This document shows, one piece after another, positions 55,955 to 63,925 of a stretch of DNA of 64,000 nucleotides (positions within the stretch are counted from its first letter, which is position 1; every line of letters starts with the position of its first letter). Position numbers and translations under genes: made by a program. Under the pieces are notes generated by a model, which worked only from the letters and a program-made list of their open reading frames with translations, was not told the DNA's origin and searched no databases. The stretch comes from Caproicibacter sp046707225 (GTDB lineage: Bacteria > Bacillota > Clostridia > Oscillospirales > Acutalibacteraceae), in NCBI RefSeq assembly GCF_046707225.1, contig NZ_JBJKOP010000047.1, positions 7,878 through 71,877 on the forward strand. The letters run 5' to 3'.

Positions 55955-55983
55955 ATTTTACATGATGGATAGTGCAAAGTAAA
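55955..55983 (-). promoter_or_regulatory. Predicted sigma-A promoter of the pyrH-polC operon
   Basis: Minus strand TTTACT (55983-55978), 17 bp, TAAAAT (55960-55955), 28 bp before the pyrH start. Confidence 0.6.
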
Positions 55984-56091
55984 GCATTTCATCGCTAAAT
56001 ATAGTTATTCTTGCCAGATTCCACGCGCCAAAGACAGAATGACGATTCTTTTTTCACACGATACCCAACGACGGGTCGGCAGGGCGTTTAA

Positions 56092-56128
56092 AGCAAAAGC
56101 TCTTTTGCTCTCACCGGCACTGCCGGTG
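56092..56128. repeat. Two adjacent perfect hairpins in the nrdR-pyrH gap
   Basis: An 8-bp stem AGCAAAAG/CTTTTGCT (56092-56109, 2-base loop) is followed after 2 bases by an 8-bp stem CACCGGCA/TGCCGGTG (56112-56128, 1-base centre). Neither is followed by a T-run. They lie in the 277-bp non-coding gap between nrdR and pyrH; the part from 55984 to 56091 shows no gene. Confidence 0.6.
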
Positions 56129-56140
56129 GTTTCGATGCAC

Positions 56141-56177
56141 AAAAACAGCCGCCCAACTTTTTCACAATTGGCGGCTG
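56141..56177 (-). terminator. Intrinsic terminator of nrdR
   Basis: Inverted repeat CAGCCGCC with GGCGGCTG (56146-56153 and 56170-56177) extended by A-T pairs, followed on the minus strand by five T. It starts 28 bases past the nrdR stop. Confidence 0.85.
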
Positions 56178-56204
56178 AACTTCCGTTTTCAAGCGGCAGA
56201 AAAA

Positions 56205-56666
56205 TTATTTCGATTTATTTTTAATGATCCGGTTGAGTTCGTCCATAAACGTGTTGACATCTTTGAACTGGCGATAAACAGAAGCAAAGCGGACATATGC
56301 AACTTCATCGACCGCTTTTAATTTTTCCATGGCATATTTACCAATCAGGCTGGACGGTACTTCGCGGTCCAGAGAATTTTGAAGCATATTTTCAATTTCA
56401 TCAACGATTTTTTCCAGCGTTTCAATAGAAACAGGGCGCTTTTCACAAGCCCGCAGCAATCCGTTCAGCAGCTTGTTGCGGTCAAAGGCCTCTCGTGATT
56501 TGTCTTTTTTGATCACAACGATGGGCACCGTTTCAATCACCTCATAGGTGGTGAAACGTCTGGAACACTTCAGGCATTCCCTGCGTCTGCGGATTCGTTC
56601 CCCCTCGTCCGTCGGGCGTGAATCGATTACTTTGCTTTCTGCGTAACCGCAATATGGGCACTTCAT
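56205..56666 (-). CDS. nrdR: Transcriptional repressor NrdR
   Basis: Zinc-ribbon plus ATP-cone regulator of ribonucleotide reductase genes. 153 residues from ATG 56666, which follows the strong site AGGTGATC by 6 bases. Zinc ligands Cys3, Cys6, Cys31 and Cys34; ATP-cone domain from about 49 to 139 (VVIKKDKSREAFDRNKLLNG). It is a single-gene unit with its own promoter and terminator; no nrd structural genes are in the window. Confidence 0.97.
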   Translation of the reverse strand: MKCPYCGYAESKVIDSRPTDEGERIRRRRECLKCSRRFTTYEVIETVPIVVIKKDKSREAFDRNKLLNGLLRACEKRPVSIETLEKIVDEIENMLQNSLDREVPSSLIGKYAMEKLKAVDEVAYVRFASVYRQFKDVNTFMDELNRIIKNKSK

Positions 56667-56687
56667 CGCTTGGATCACCTCTGCTTA

Positions 56688-56716
56688 ATTATACCAATTT
56701 TCAGTATGAATATCAA
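56688..56716 (-). promoter_or_regulatory. Predicted sigma-A promoter of nrdR
   Basis: Minus strand TTGATA (56716-56711), 17 bp, TATAAT (56693-56688), 21 bp before the nrdR start. The transcript leader would be about 15 nt. Confidence 0.78.
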
Positions 56717-56734
56717 GCAAAACTATGAAATCTT

Positions 56735-57517
56735 TCATAATAATTCTTCAACAACATGTTTAGCCGAAACAAGCTCTTCCATCCGGGTGAAATTTTTCCG
56801 GTATACCTCAATAATCAGGTCCCCGTCAAAGCTGAATTTTTCCAGCATGCGGATCAGTGCCGGATAATTCATTGTTCCACAGCCGGGAAGCACGCAGTCC
56901 GATCCGGGCATATTGTCATTCATATGGACGTGAACGATTCTGTCTCCCATCGCGGCACAAATCCGGTACGGATCCTGCCCGCCTCGGACCGCCTGCTTAA
57001 TGTCAAGGACAAAAGCGCAGTTCTCGCCGCAGTGTTCTTTCATTTTAAAGATAAAAGACGGGTCGTCGCTTAAAAAATTATTTACATTCTCCTGTGCAAC
57101 GGTGACACCAAATTTTTTTCCCAGCTGAAACAGCCGGACGTACCGTTCATAATATTGCAAATCGGCGGCAGGCGAGCGCTTTTCGCTTCGTTTGCCGTGG
57201 AGGACAAATATTTCGGCGCCCAGCAAATTACACACCTCAAAATATCTTTTATAGATTTCAAGGCCGTCGAGAAACCGCCGTTCGTAATCGGAAAACAGCA
57301 TGAAGCTTTCAAATCCGGAAGTAAACGGGTGCAGCGATTTGATGCGGCTGCCCGTATCCTTCGCCTTGAGACGAAGTTCCCTGACATAATCCGGCTTCAG
57401 TTCGCTGAATGTATTGATAAAAATTTCAAATTCGTGAAATTGCAGCTTCAGCAATTCAGAAAAAGCGTCTTCAAGCAACATCGGATATAAACAAGCCGTG
57501 GAAATGCCGGCCCTCAT
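56735..57517 (-). CDS. Sugar phosphate isomerase/epimerase-like TIM-barrel protein
   Basis: 260-residue xylose-isomerase-like barrel (AP endonuclease family 2 fold). Candidate metal ligands sit in the family positions: Glu of VAQENVNNF (near 141), Asp of FVLDIKQA (near 171), the HVHMND segment with two His and Asp (near 195-200), and Glu of LIIEVYR (near 238). The substrate is unknown. It is a lone gene with GGAGG before its ATG. Confidence 0.8.
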   Translation of the reverse strand: MRAGISTACLYPMLLEDAFSELLKLQFHEFEIFINTFSELKPDYVRELRLKAKDTGSRIKSLHPFTSGFESFMLFSDYERRFLDGLEIYKRYFEVCNLLGAEIFVLHGKRSEKRSPAADLQYYERYVRLFQLGKKFGVTVAQENVNNFLSDDPSFIFKMKEHCGENCAFVLDIKQAVRGGQDPYRICAAMGDRIVHVHMNDNMPGSDCVLPGCGTMNYPALIRMLEKFSFDGDLIIEVYRKNFTRMEELVSAKHVVEELL

Positions 57518-57534
57518 AAAATCACCTCCTGGTT

Positions 57535-57563
57535 ATTATATTCCAGCCAGGGGCAAAAGTCCA
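57535..57563 (-). promoter_or_regulatory. Predicted promoter of the epimerase-like gene
   Basis: Minus strand TGGACT (57563-57558), 17 bp, TATAAT (57540-57535), 17 bp before the start codon, which gives a very short leader. Confidence 0.5.
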
Positions 57564-57629
57564 GATTAAACAGGATCGGTCACGGGTATCCTAATATAGT
57601 GAAGATGATGAAGGAAGGAAGAGAACTCT

Positions 57630-58067
57630 ATGCGGCGGGACAAAAAGAGAAATCTGATCGTGAACGAACTGTTTCGCGTTTCCCGTTTAAGCATGGAGGC
57701 GGCCGAGCTGGTCCTCCCTCTCGTGAAAGACGAAAGCTTAAAATATCAGGTTCAACGGCAGCAAGAACTTTACCGCTCCACCGCGGCAAAGTCGGCGGAA
57801 ATTCTGTGCCGAAGCGGACTTAATCCGGAAGATGAGCCGGGACTGATGGAACGGGTTCTTCGTGATTCCATTAGAATGGATACCTCATGGAATAAAAGCG
57901 CCCCTCATATTGCACAGATTGCCATTCATTGTACAGACGCCGCGATGAAAGATCTGGTGAAATCCATGAACCGATCCGCCGACGACGACACGGAAAGCCG
58001 AAAGCTTGCAGAAGAATACCTGGCCGCAAGTCAGAAAAACATTGAGCTTTTAAAAATGTATCTGTAA
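57630..58067 (+). CDS. Small all-helical protein of unknown function
   Basis: 145 residues, not recognised with certainty. It is predicted to be nearly all helix with charged and heptad-like patterns and no membrane segment or signal peptide. The pattern (four helices, SAPHIAQIAIHCTDAAMKDL near 90-110, C-terminal QKNIELLKMYL) is reminiscent of ferritin-like DUF2383-type bundles, without clear metal ligands that I can assign. ATG 57630 has GGAAGAG 6 bases upstream. It is followed by the ABC-F gene, which has its own promoter. Confidence 0.7.
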   Translation: MRRDKKRNLIVNELFRVSRLSMEAAELVLPLVKDESLKYQVQRQQELYRSTAAKSAEILCRSGLNPEDEPGLMERVLRDSIRMDTSWNKSAPHIAQIAIHCTDAAMKDLVKSMNRSADDDTESRKLAEEYLAASQKNIELLKMYL

Positions 58068-58098
58068 AGGGGAAACTGCCCGGGAGCCGCGCACGTCC

Positions 58099-58127
58099 TT
58101 GATTTCAGCCGACAATTCCGTTATAAT
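58099..58127 (+). promoter_or_regulatory. Predicted sigma-A promoter of the ABC-F gene
   Basis: Plus strand TTGATT (58099-58104), 17 bp, TATAAT (58122-58127), leaving a ~58-nt leader before ATG 58193. No leader ORF or attenuator of the kind seen before some resistance ABC-F genes is obvious. Confidence 0.75.
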
Positions 58128-58192
58128 GATTGGAACGGCGATCAAAGCCGTGAATCCTGCTTGACAAGCAGTGTACATAGGAAGGATAGAGC

Positions 58193-60094
58193 ATGGGGTA
58201 CCTCAGCATCGGAAATCTGGAAAAATCGTTCGGTACGCAGGTGGTGCTGAGCGATGTTTCCTTTGAAATACAGGAAAACGACCATGTCGGACTGATCGGA
58301 AGCAACGGTTCCGGAAAAACGACCTTGTTTAAGCTGATTACCGGAGAATTGTCCCCGGATGCAGGAACCATCTCGGCCGCAGGAAAAACGACGCTCGGCT
58401 ATATGGAACAGCATGTTTGCCGCGACCTTGACAGGAGCGCTCTGGATGAAGTCCTCACGGTGTTTTCAACACTTCTTGCCCAGGAGCACGAGCTGGAAGA
58501 AATTGAACAGATCCTTCTCAACGGCAGCCCGGAAAACGTTGATTCTCTTGTAGATCGGCAAACCGTCTTAAACGAAAGATTCATTGCGGACGGCGGGCTG
58601 ACCTTTCGAAGCCGTGCGCGTTCCGCGCTCCTTGGGCTTGGCTTTGACGAGGAACAGACGGCTACCCCGATTGGCAAGCTGAGCGGCGGACAGCGCGCGA
58701 AACTGCAGCTGGCAAAGCTGCTCCTCAGCGGTGCAAACCTGATGTTGCTGGATGAACCGACCAACCATCTTGATCTTGCGTCCGTCGAATGGCTGGAGGA
58801 TTTTCTGCGCTCTTCCAAAGCGGCCTTTCTGGTAATTTCCCACGACCGTTATTTTCTGGATCGGGTAACAAACCGGACGTTTGAACTGAAGAATCACAAG
58901 CTGAGGCTCTATAAAGGAAGTTACACCTCCTATCTGGAGCAGAAGGAAAACAACGATCTCTCCGTAAGCCGACAGTACGAAAACACACAAAAAGAAATCA
59001 GCCGTCTGGAAGGAATTGTCGCGCAGCAGCGCCGGTGGAACCGTGAAAAGAATATTAAAACTGCGGAAAGCAAACAGAAAATGATCAACCGGCTGGAACA
59101 GACCCTTGTAAAACCGGACGCACAGGAAAACACGCTTTGCTTTCAGTTTGGAATCAATGTTCGCAGTGGAAACGACGTTTTGACCGCCAAAGATCTCTCT
59201 CTCTCTTTCGGGGACAACCATCTGTTTCAGAACGTGTCGTTTGAGATTTACCGGGGGGACCGGGTTTTCCTGATCGGCCCAAACGGCTGCGGCAAAACCT
59301 CCCTGATCAAAGTTCTTCTGGGGCAGCTTTCCCCGGACTCCGGTTCCTTTCGCTTGGGGACAGGCGTGAAAATCGGATATTACGACCAGCTGCAGACAGG
59401 GCTGAGGCCCGAAAAACGAGTGATTGACGAAATTTGGGACTACTATCCTCAAATGACGGAAACACAGGTCCGCAGTGCGCTTGCGGTTTTTTTGTATCAG
59501 GGGGAAGATGTTTTCAAACAGGTTTCGGCTCTGAGCGGCGGAGAGCGCGCAAGGATCCTGCTGCTGCGCCTGATGCTGTCCCGGGACAATTTTCTTTTAC
59601 TGGACGAGCCAACCAACCACCTGGATCTTCCGTCCTGCGAGGCGCTTGAGTCTGCTCTGGAAGATTATGAAGGAACTTTGCTCATCATTTCTCACGACCG
59701 TTATTTTATCAATAAAACCGCAAATCGCATTTTCGCTTTAAAAACGGATGGATTGGAGGACTGCGGCGCAAATTATCAGGAATACCTGGACAAAATAAAA
59801 AACGAACAGACCGCAGCGCCTGCCCGTGAAAGCGAAATGGAAAACGACTACAAACGAAAAAAGAAACAGGGGGCCGCGCTTCGAAAACAAAAGGCAGCGA
59901 TTCTGCGGCTGGAGAAAGAAATCGACCAAAACGAGAAAATCATTGCGGATCTGGAAGAAAAACTTGCCGAACCCGAAACTGCAAGCGACTATCAGGCTGC
60001 GATGGAACTAGCAAACCAAATTAACTCCCTGAAATCAGAGAATGAAAACCTCTTTGAAGAATGGAGCGGCCTGTCCCAGCAGGAAGAGGCATAA
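58193..60094 (+). CDS. ABC-F family ATPase
   Basis: Soluble twin-ATPase protein that acts on the ribosome, 633 residues. Two ABC modules with Walker A GSNGSGKTT (near 37) and GPNGCGKTS (near 363), signatures LSGGQRAKL and LSGGERARI, and LLDEPTNHLDL in both. The ~80-residue P-site tRNA interaction linker (rich in K/E/Q) joins them, and a C-terminal coiled coil of ~80 residues (KKQGAALRKQKAAILRLE) follows. No membrane helices. Layout is closest to the YdiF/Uup housekeeping type; antibiotic protection cannot be claimed from sequence. Confidence 0.93.
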   Translation: MGYLSIGNLEKSFGTQVVLSDVSFEIQENDHVGLIGSNGSGKTTLFKLITGELSPDAGTISAAGKTTLGYMEQHVCRDLDRSALDEVLTVFSTLLAQEHELEEIEQILLNGSPENVDSLVDRQTVLNERFIADGGLTFRSRARSALLGLGFDEEQTATPIGKLSGGQRAKLQLAKLLLSGANLMLLDEPTNHLDLASVEWLEDFLRSSKAAFLVISHDRYFLDRVTNRTFELKNHKLRLYKGSYTSYLEQKENNDLSVSRQYENTQKEISRLEGIVAQQRRWNREKNIKTAESKQKMINRLEQTLVKPDAQENTLCFQFGINVRSGNDVLTAKDLSLSFGDNHLFQNVSFEIYRGDRVFLIGPNGCGKTSLIKVLLGQLSPDSGSFRLGTGVKIGYYDQLQTGLRPEKRVIDEIWDYYPQMTETQVRSALAVFLYQGEDVFKQVSALSGGERARILLLRLMLSRDNFLLLDEPTNHLDLPSCEALESALEDYEGTLLIISHDRYFINKTANRIFALKTDGLEDCGANYQEYLDKIKNEQTAAPARESEMENDYKRKKKQGAALRKQKAAILRLEKEIDQNEKIIADLEEKLAEPETASDYQAAMELANQINSLKSENENLFEEWSGLSQQEEA

Positions 60095-60125
60095 AAAAAC
60101 AGCGTCGGTCTCAACGGCCGCGCTG
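60093..60125 (-). terminator. Intrinsic terminator of the HPr-like gene
   Basis: Stem CAGCG..CGCTG extended by CGGT/GCCG with one bulge (60100-60109 with 60117-60125), followed on the minus strand by seven T (60099-60093). The T-run overlaps the ABC-F stop region on the other strand. Confidence 0.8.
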
Positions 60126-60136
60126 CAACTTGAAAT

Positions 60137-60385
60137 TTAAGACTTTATAGGGACGGGATCGCATTGGAACTGTTGTAACTGCCTGATAAAATCATCCGCA
60201 TTATTGCTGTCGACTTCAATTTTCAGTGGCTTGGACAAATCAAGACTGAAAATACCCATGATCGATTTGGCATCGATCATATATTTGTCGGTGGCAAGGT
60301 TGATCGGAAAATTATAACTGTTTGTCAATGTGACAAATTTTTTCACTGCTTCAATGCTGGAAAGAAGAATCGAAGTCGTGTACAT
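60137..60385 (-). CDS. HPr-like protein lacking the phospho-histidine
   Basis: 82 residues with the HPr fold pattern: KFVTLTNSYNFPINLAT in place of the active-site region and MIDAKSIMGIFSLDLSKP matching the regulatory-helix region around Ser46. The His15 motif of HPr (GLHARPA type) is absent, so it cannot take phosphate from enzyme I in the normal way; the Ser in AKSIMG is kept. Such proteins are common in clostridia and of unknown function. It has a strong promoter and its own terminator, so it is a single-gene unit. Confidence 0.85.
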   Translation of the reverse strand: MYTTSILLSSIEAVKKFVTLTNSYNFPINLATDKYMIDAKSIMGIFSLDLSKPLKIEVDSNNADDFIRQLQQFQCDPVPIKS

Positions 60386-60418
60386 ACAGTTACCCCCCTG
60401 ATTTATTTGTCTCTACAA

Positions 60419-60447
60419 AATATAGCTCAATTCTGACGCAAGGTCAA
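60419..60447 (-). promoter_or_regulatory. Predicted sigma-A promoter of the HPr-like gene
   Basis: Minus strand TTGACC (60447-60442), 17 bp, TATATT (60424-60419), 33 bp before the start; a GGGGGG site precedes the ATG. Confidence 0.75.
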
Positions 60448-60515
60448 TGTTAAACTTGCCTATAGATTTTTTCTTTCGACAAAACAAAATATCTATTTTT
60501 ATAAAAGGTGTACAA

Positions 60516-61841
60516 ATGAAAGTATCTGTTCTAACGCTAGGATGCAAAGTAAACCAATATGAATCCCAGGTTCTGCTAAATCGTCTTCAGATGGCCGGCT
60601 TTACCGTTTGCGATTCCTTGCAGGAAAGCGACATCGTCGTTTTAAACACCTGTACGGTAACTTCAATGAGCGACCGGAAAGCACGCCAGATGCTGCACCG
60701 TGCCCGCAGAGATAATCCGGGCGCGGTTTTGGTTGTAACCGGATGCCTGCCTCAGGCATTTCCTCAGGCCGTTGAAAATGAGCTTGCGGAAGCCGATATT
60801 GTACTGGGCAATTCCAACCGGTCCTCCCTATTGCCCGATCTGCAAAAATATCTGATGGATAGACAGAGAATCATCGATATCGTCCCGCATAAACAGGGCG
60901 AAAAATTCGAGCCGATGAATACGAACCGTTTTTTTGAGCGGACACGCGCTTTCTTGAAAATCGAGGATGGCTGCAATCGCTACTGTTCTTACTGTATTAT
61001 TCCATATGCACGCGGAGCGGTACGGTCAAAACCGATGGAAGAGCTGAAAAACGAACTGGAGCAAATTGCTGCGGGCGGCTACCGGGAAGTCGTTTTAACG
61101 GGAATCAACCTGTCCGCATACGGTCAGGAACTTGGCCTGACGCTTTGTGACGCAGTTGAAGCCGCCTGCGCGGTCGAGGGAATCCGACGGGTCCGTCTTG
61201 GTTCCCTCGAGCCGGAACGACTGGATGAATCCGTGATAGCACGTTTGAAACGCCAAGAAAAATTATGTCCGCAGTTTCATCTTTCGCTTCAAAGCGGGTG
61301 CGACGAAACTTTGAAGAGAATGAACCGGCATTACGATACGGAGGAATATCGAAGGATTGTCCGAAATCTGCGTAAAGAATTTGACAATTCCGCGATCACA
61401 ACGGATATTATGGTTGGCTTCCCGGGCGAAACGGAGGAAGAATTTGAAAGCTCCAAAATCTTTCTGAAAGAAATCGGTTTTGCAAAGGCACATGTTTTCG
61501 CTTATTCCCGCAGACCCGGAACGGTTGCAGACCGCGCACCGGACCAGGTGGACCCGAAGGTGAAAGAGGACCGCAGCAAACGAATGATTGAAGCGGCCCG
61601 GGAAACAAGGTCGGCGTTTCTTCAAAGCCAGTGCGGCCTGACGGAATCCGTCCTCTTTGAACGGAAATGCTCGGCCGGCGTCTATGAGGGTTATACGGCC
61701 AATTATACGCCGGTCAGAACGCACAACGCCGACGACCTCTGCGGAAAAATTCTGACAGTGCGCATCACGGAAACCACACAGGATTTTTGTCTTGCCGAGT
61801 CGGTTCAGGGCGAGCGGCCCAAAGCCTCCACAACATTCTGA
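60516..61841 (+). CDS. mtaB: tRNA t6A37 methylthiotransferase MtaB
   Basis: Radical-SAM enzyme that adds a methylthio group to t6A at position 37 of tRNAs reading ANN codons. 441 residues: an N-terminal methylthiotransferase domain with Cys10, Cys46 and Cys77 for the auxiliary cluster, the radical-SAM CxxxCxxC at Cys153, Cys157 and Cys160, and a C-terminal TRAM domain. ATG 60516 has AAAGGTG 5 bases upstream. The LGCKVNQYES N-terminus separates MtaB from MiaB and RimO. Its last 37 bp overlap the convergent hydrolase gene. Confidence 0.95.
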   Translation: MKVSVLTLGCKVNQYESQVLLNRLQMAGFTVCDSLQESDIVVLNTCTVTSMSDRKARQMLHRARRDNPGAVLVVTGCLPQAFPQAVENELAEADIVLGNSNRSSLLPDLQKYLMDRQRIIDIVPHKQGEKFEPMNTNRFFERTRAFLKIEDGCNRYCSYCIIPYARGAVRSKPMEELKNELEQIAAGGYREVVLTGINLSAYGQELGLTLCDAVEAACAVEGIRRVRLGSLEPERLDESVIARLKRQEKLCPQFHLSLQSGCDETLKRMNRHYDTEEYRRIVRNLRKEFDNSAITTDIMVGFPGETEEEFESSKIFLKEIGFAKAHVFAYSRRPGTVADRAPDQVDPKVKEDRSKRMIEAARETRSAFLQSQCGLTESVLFERKCSAGVYEGYTANYTPVRTHNADDLCGKILTVRITETTQDFCLAESVQGERPKASTTF

Positions 61842-63094
61842 ACCTCCTGCTTTGTCTGATCTCCCACCAGATAATCGCAGGAATAAAACATGAATCCGTT
61901 ACAGGTGGTTTCGCGCCCGTACTCAACCTGGCTTGCCAGAATCCCGCTGGAAGTTTTCCAGGTGCCGCTGTCCGCGTCGGACCCGGCCTTATAGACCGCC
62001 AGACCATAATAGAGTTTTATATTTTTGTTTGTAACCAGCTGTCGCCATGCTTTTGCCGCTGTGTCAAACGGCAGGACCGGATTATCGAAATTAACGTACA
62101 GCTGCGGACAGATATAATCCACATAGCCTGTTGCGGAGCACCATTCCGTGACATTTGCGCCCATTGCAAGGTCGTTCTGAATGTTGCCCTGCGGGGCAAT
62201 ACCGAACGGCAGGGAAGGTTTCACGGATTTTATTTCCTGATAGACCAGCGAGACCATTGCGCTGACATTTGCCTGCCGCCAGTCCGAAAGTTTCATAGGG
62301 GTTCCGGTCTTTTTGGCGGATTCACAGTAGGCGGAATAAGAAGTCTGATCAAACGCCGCGTCTTGTGTCGGATAAAAATAATCGTCGAATTGAATGCCGT
62401 CCACATCGTAATTCTGTGCGATCTCCTTTACTCCGTCCGCTACAAAACGGCGGACCCCGCCGTAAGCGGGATTAAAATATTTGCCGTCGCCAGAATCGAC
62501 CACCCAATCTGCTTTTGAATTGTCTTTCTTCCATGTGTTGTAAACATTTCCCACCGCTAAAATGGAAGGCGTGTTTGAAACCTGAATTCTCAGTGGATTC
62601 ACCCAGGCTTGAATCTTCAATCCGGCCTGGTGGCTTGCCTTTATCATATCGGCGAGAGGGTCGTACCCCGGATTTACGCCCTGAGTGCCCCCCACAACAT
62701 GGCTCCATGGAAAATAAGAGGATTTGTACAGCGCGTCCGCAAACGGTCTTACCTGAACAATCAGCGTATTCATTCCGCACTTTTTGGCGTTGTTGATGAT
62801 CGTATTAAACTTATTTAGAAAGGCTTGTTCGCTTTTATCGTCGTCTCTGCTCATGTTCAGGCTTAGATACGGAACCCAGACCGCGCGCATTTCCGATTCG
62901 TTTCCCGTGACGTGAGCGACGGCTTCCGCCGCGGAGGAAGTCACAGCGGTTTCGTTGGGCCGCGGGATTTCCGTTACGGACGTTTTTAGATTGTTGCTGC
63001 GGTTGAAATTAACTGCCATCGTCACGGCAACAACGATCGCGAGGAGAAAAACACATACTATCATACTGTGCCGGTTAAACAGCCTGATTACCAT
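61805..63094 (-). CDS. Family-10-like glycosyl hydrolase (DUF187/GHL10), membrane-anchored
   Basis: About 429 residues. An N-terminal hydrophobic segment (residues ~11-28) anchors or exports it, then a ~40-residue Ser/Thr/Ala linker, then the GHL10 barrel starting at EMRAVWVPYLSLNM. Typical segments: NTLIVQVRPFADALY, AWVNPLRI, DGIQFDDYFYP and VDYICPQLYV, with Asp residues as candidate catalytic acids. Members are thought to act on glycans of the cell surface; the substrate is unproven. I chose ATG 63094, 9 bases after GGAAAGG; ATGs at 63103 and 63112 are alternatives. Ends inside mtaB. Confidence 0.88.
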   Translation of the reverse strand: MVIRLFNRHSMIVCVFLLAIVVAVTMAVNFNRSNNLKTSVTEIPRPNETAVTSSAAEAVAHVTGNESEMRAVWVPYLSLNMSRDDDKSEQAFLNKFNTIINNAKKCGMNTLIVQVRPFADALYKSSYFPWSHVVGGTQGVNPGYDPLADMIKASHQAGLKIQAWVNPLRIQVSNTPSILAVGNVYNTWKKDNSKADWVVDSGDGKYFNPAYGGVRRFVADGVKEIAQNYDVDGIQFDDYFYPTQDAAFDQTSYSAYCESAKKTGTPMKLSDWRQANVSAMVSLVYQEIKSVKPSLPFGIAPQGNIQNDLAMGANVTEWCSATGYVDYICPQLYVNFDNPVLPFDTAAKAWRQLVTNKNIKLYYGLAVYKAGSDADSGTWKTSSGILASQVEYGRETTCNGFMFYSCDYLVGDQTKQEVQNVVEALGRSP

Positions 63095-63120
63095 TTTTTT
63101 CATCCTTTCCATAACATCAT

Positions 63121-63149
63121 TTGACAGAAATAACGATATCGTGTAAAAT
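63121..63149 (+). promoter_or_regulatory. Predicted sigma-A promoter of the zinc-ribbon gene
   Basis: Plus strand TTGACA (63121-63126), 17 bp, TAAAAT (63144-63149), 22 bp before ATG 63172. It diverges from the glycosyl hydrolase gene. Confidence 0.8.
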
Positions 63150-63171
63150 AATCCCTTCGGGGGGTGGAAAA

Positions 63172-63537
63172 ATGTTCTTTATTATTGGAATCACGAGCGG
63201 TATTGCGGAACTGGGTTTTCGCAGCTGCGGGTATTTTCCCTGTTGCTCTCTCAGGGGAAAGACGGCATTGGTAACATGCGTTTACAAGCAGTTTACTTTT
63301 TTCTTTATTCCCCTGTTTCGTTTCGGGAAAAGATATTTTATTTCATGCCCTAACTGCGGGGCCGTTTATGAAATCCATCGCGAGGAAGGAAAACGAATTG
63401 AACGCAGCCCCGGTTCAGAGATAAATCCGGACCAGATTTTCCGCGTAGCGGGGCGCGCCGCCAGGTTTTGTCCGAATTGCGGCGCACAGGTGAACCCGGA
63501 CAGCCGTTTTTGTCCGAATTGCGGCGCCAGACTGTAA
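63172..63537 (+). CDS. Zinc-ribbon protein
   Basis: 121 residues. The first ~70 residues resemble the zinc_ribbon_15 family (start MFFIIGI, hydrophobic FTFFFIPLF core, then SCPNCGAVYEI), although the first Cys pair is irregular (FPCCSL). The C-terminal end has a second ribbon, CPNCG...CPNCGARL. The FIPLF stretch could touch the membrane but is short. Function unknown. ATG 63172 follows GGGGGGTGG by 4 bases. It is 21 bp before the DUF1294 gene. Confidence 0.75.
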   Translation: MFFIIGITSGIAELGFRSCGYFPCCSLRGKTALVTCVYKQFTFFFIPLFRFGKRYFISCPNCGAVYEIHREEGKRIERSPGSEINPDQIFRVAGRAARFCPNCGAQVNPDSRFCPNCGARL

Positions 63538-63558
63538 TGGAGGCTGGGAGGAAAAACA

Positions 63559-63837
63559 TTGCCTGGTTATATATATTTGATTTGTTACGCGATTATTATT
63601 AATCTTGTGGCGGCAATTTCCACCGTTGTGGATAAGCACCGCGCAGCGCGGCACAGATGGCGAATTCCTGAGAGCAGGCTTTTGTTTTTTGCCGCCGTCG
63701 GCGGTTCGCCCGCCATGCTGTTTACCATGCTGCTGATTCGGCATAAAACAAAGCACGCAAAATTCATGATCGGTATTCCTGTGATTTTACTGGCTCAGTG
63801 TGTTGTTCTGTACTTTGGGTTGCAACTGTTTCAGTAA
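63559..63837 (+). CDS. DUF1294 small membrane protein
   Basis: 92 residues, three predicted membrane helices, with the DUF1294 pattern VVDKHRAARHRWRIPE, the GGSPAML segment and RHKTKHAKFMIGIP. Function unknown. It starts at TTG 63559 with GGAGG 7 bases upstream and is co-transcribed with the zinc-ribbon gene. Confidence 0.88.
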   Translation: MPGYIYLICYAIIINLVAAISTVVDKHRAARHRWRIPESRLLFFAAVGGSPAMLFTMLLIRHKTKHAKFMIGIPVILLAQCVVLYFGLQLFQ

Positions 63838-63840
63838 CAT

Positions 63841-63873
63841 AAAAAAATCACGCTTCCTTTTCATTGGAAGCGT
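63841..63873 (-). terminator. Terminator reading leftward at the right edge
   Basis: 8-bp stem ACGCTTCC/GGAAGCGT (63850-63857 with 63866-63873), followed on the minus strand by seven T. It would end a minus-strand transcript entering from beyond the right edge. Confidence 0.65.
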
Positions 63874-63883
63874 CAGATTGTCG

Positions 63884-63925
63884 AAGAACCCACCTGACGC
63901 GTTAAGCGAAGGATGGGCTCTTTTT
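63884..63925 (+). terminator. Terminator after the DUF1294 gene
   Basis: Stem GAACCCACC with GGATGGGCTC (one or two mismatches) and an inner CGC/GCG pair, followed on the plus strand by TTTTT at 63921-63925. Located 46 bp after the DUF1294 stop. Confidence 0.6.

Noticed and set aside
55984..56140. Known riboswitch class (ZTP, cobalamin, TPP, c-di-GMP) in the nrdR-pyrH gap
   Set aside because: Conserved core sequences of these classes are not present on either strand; kept only as an unexplained structured region.
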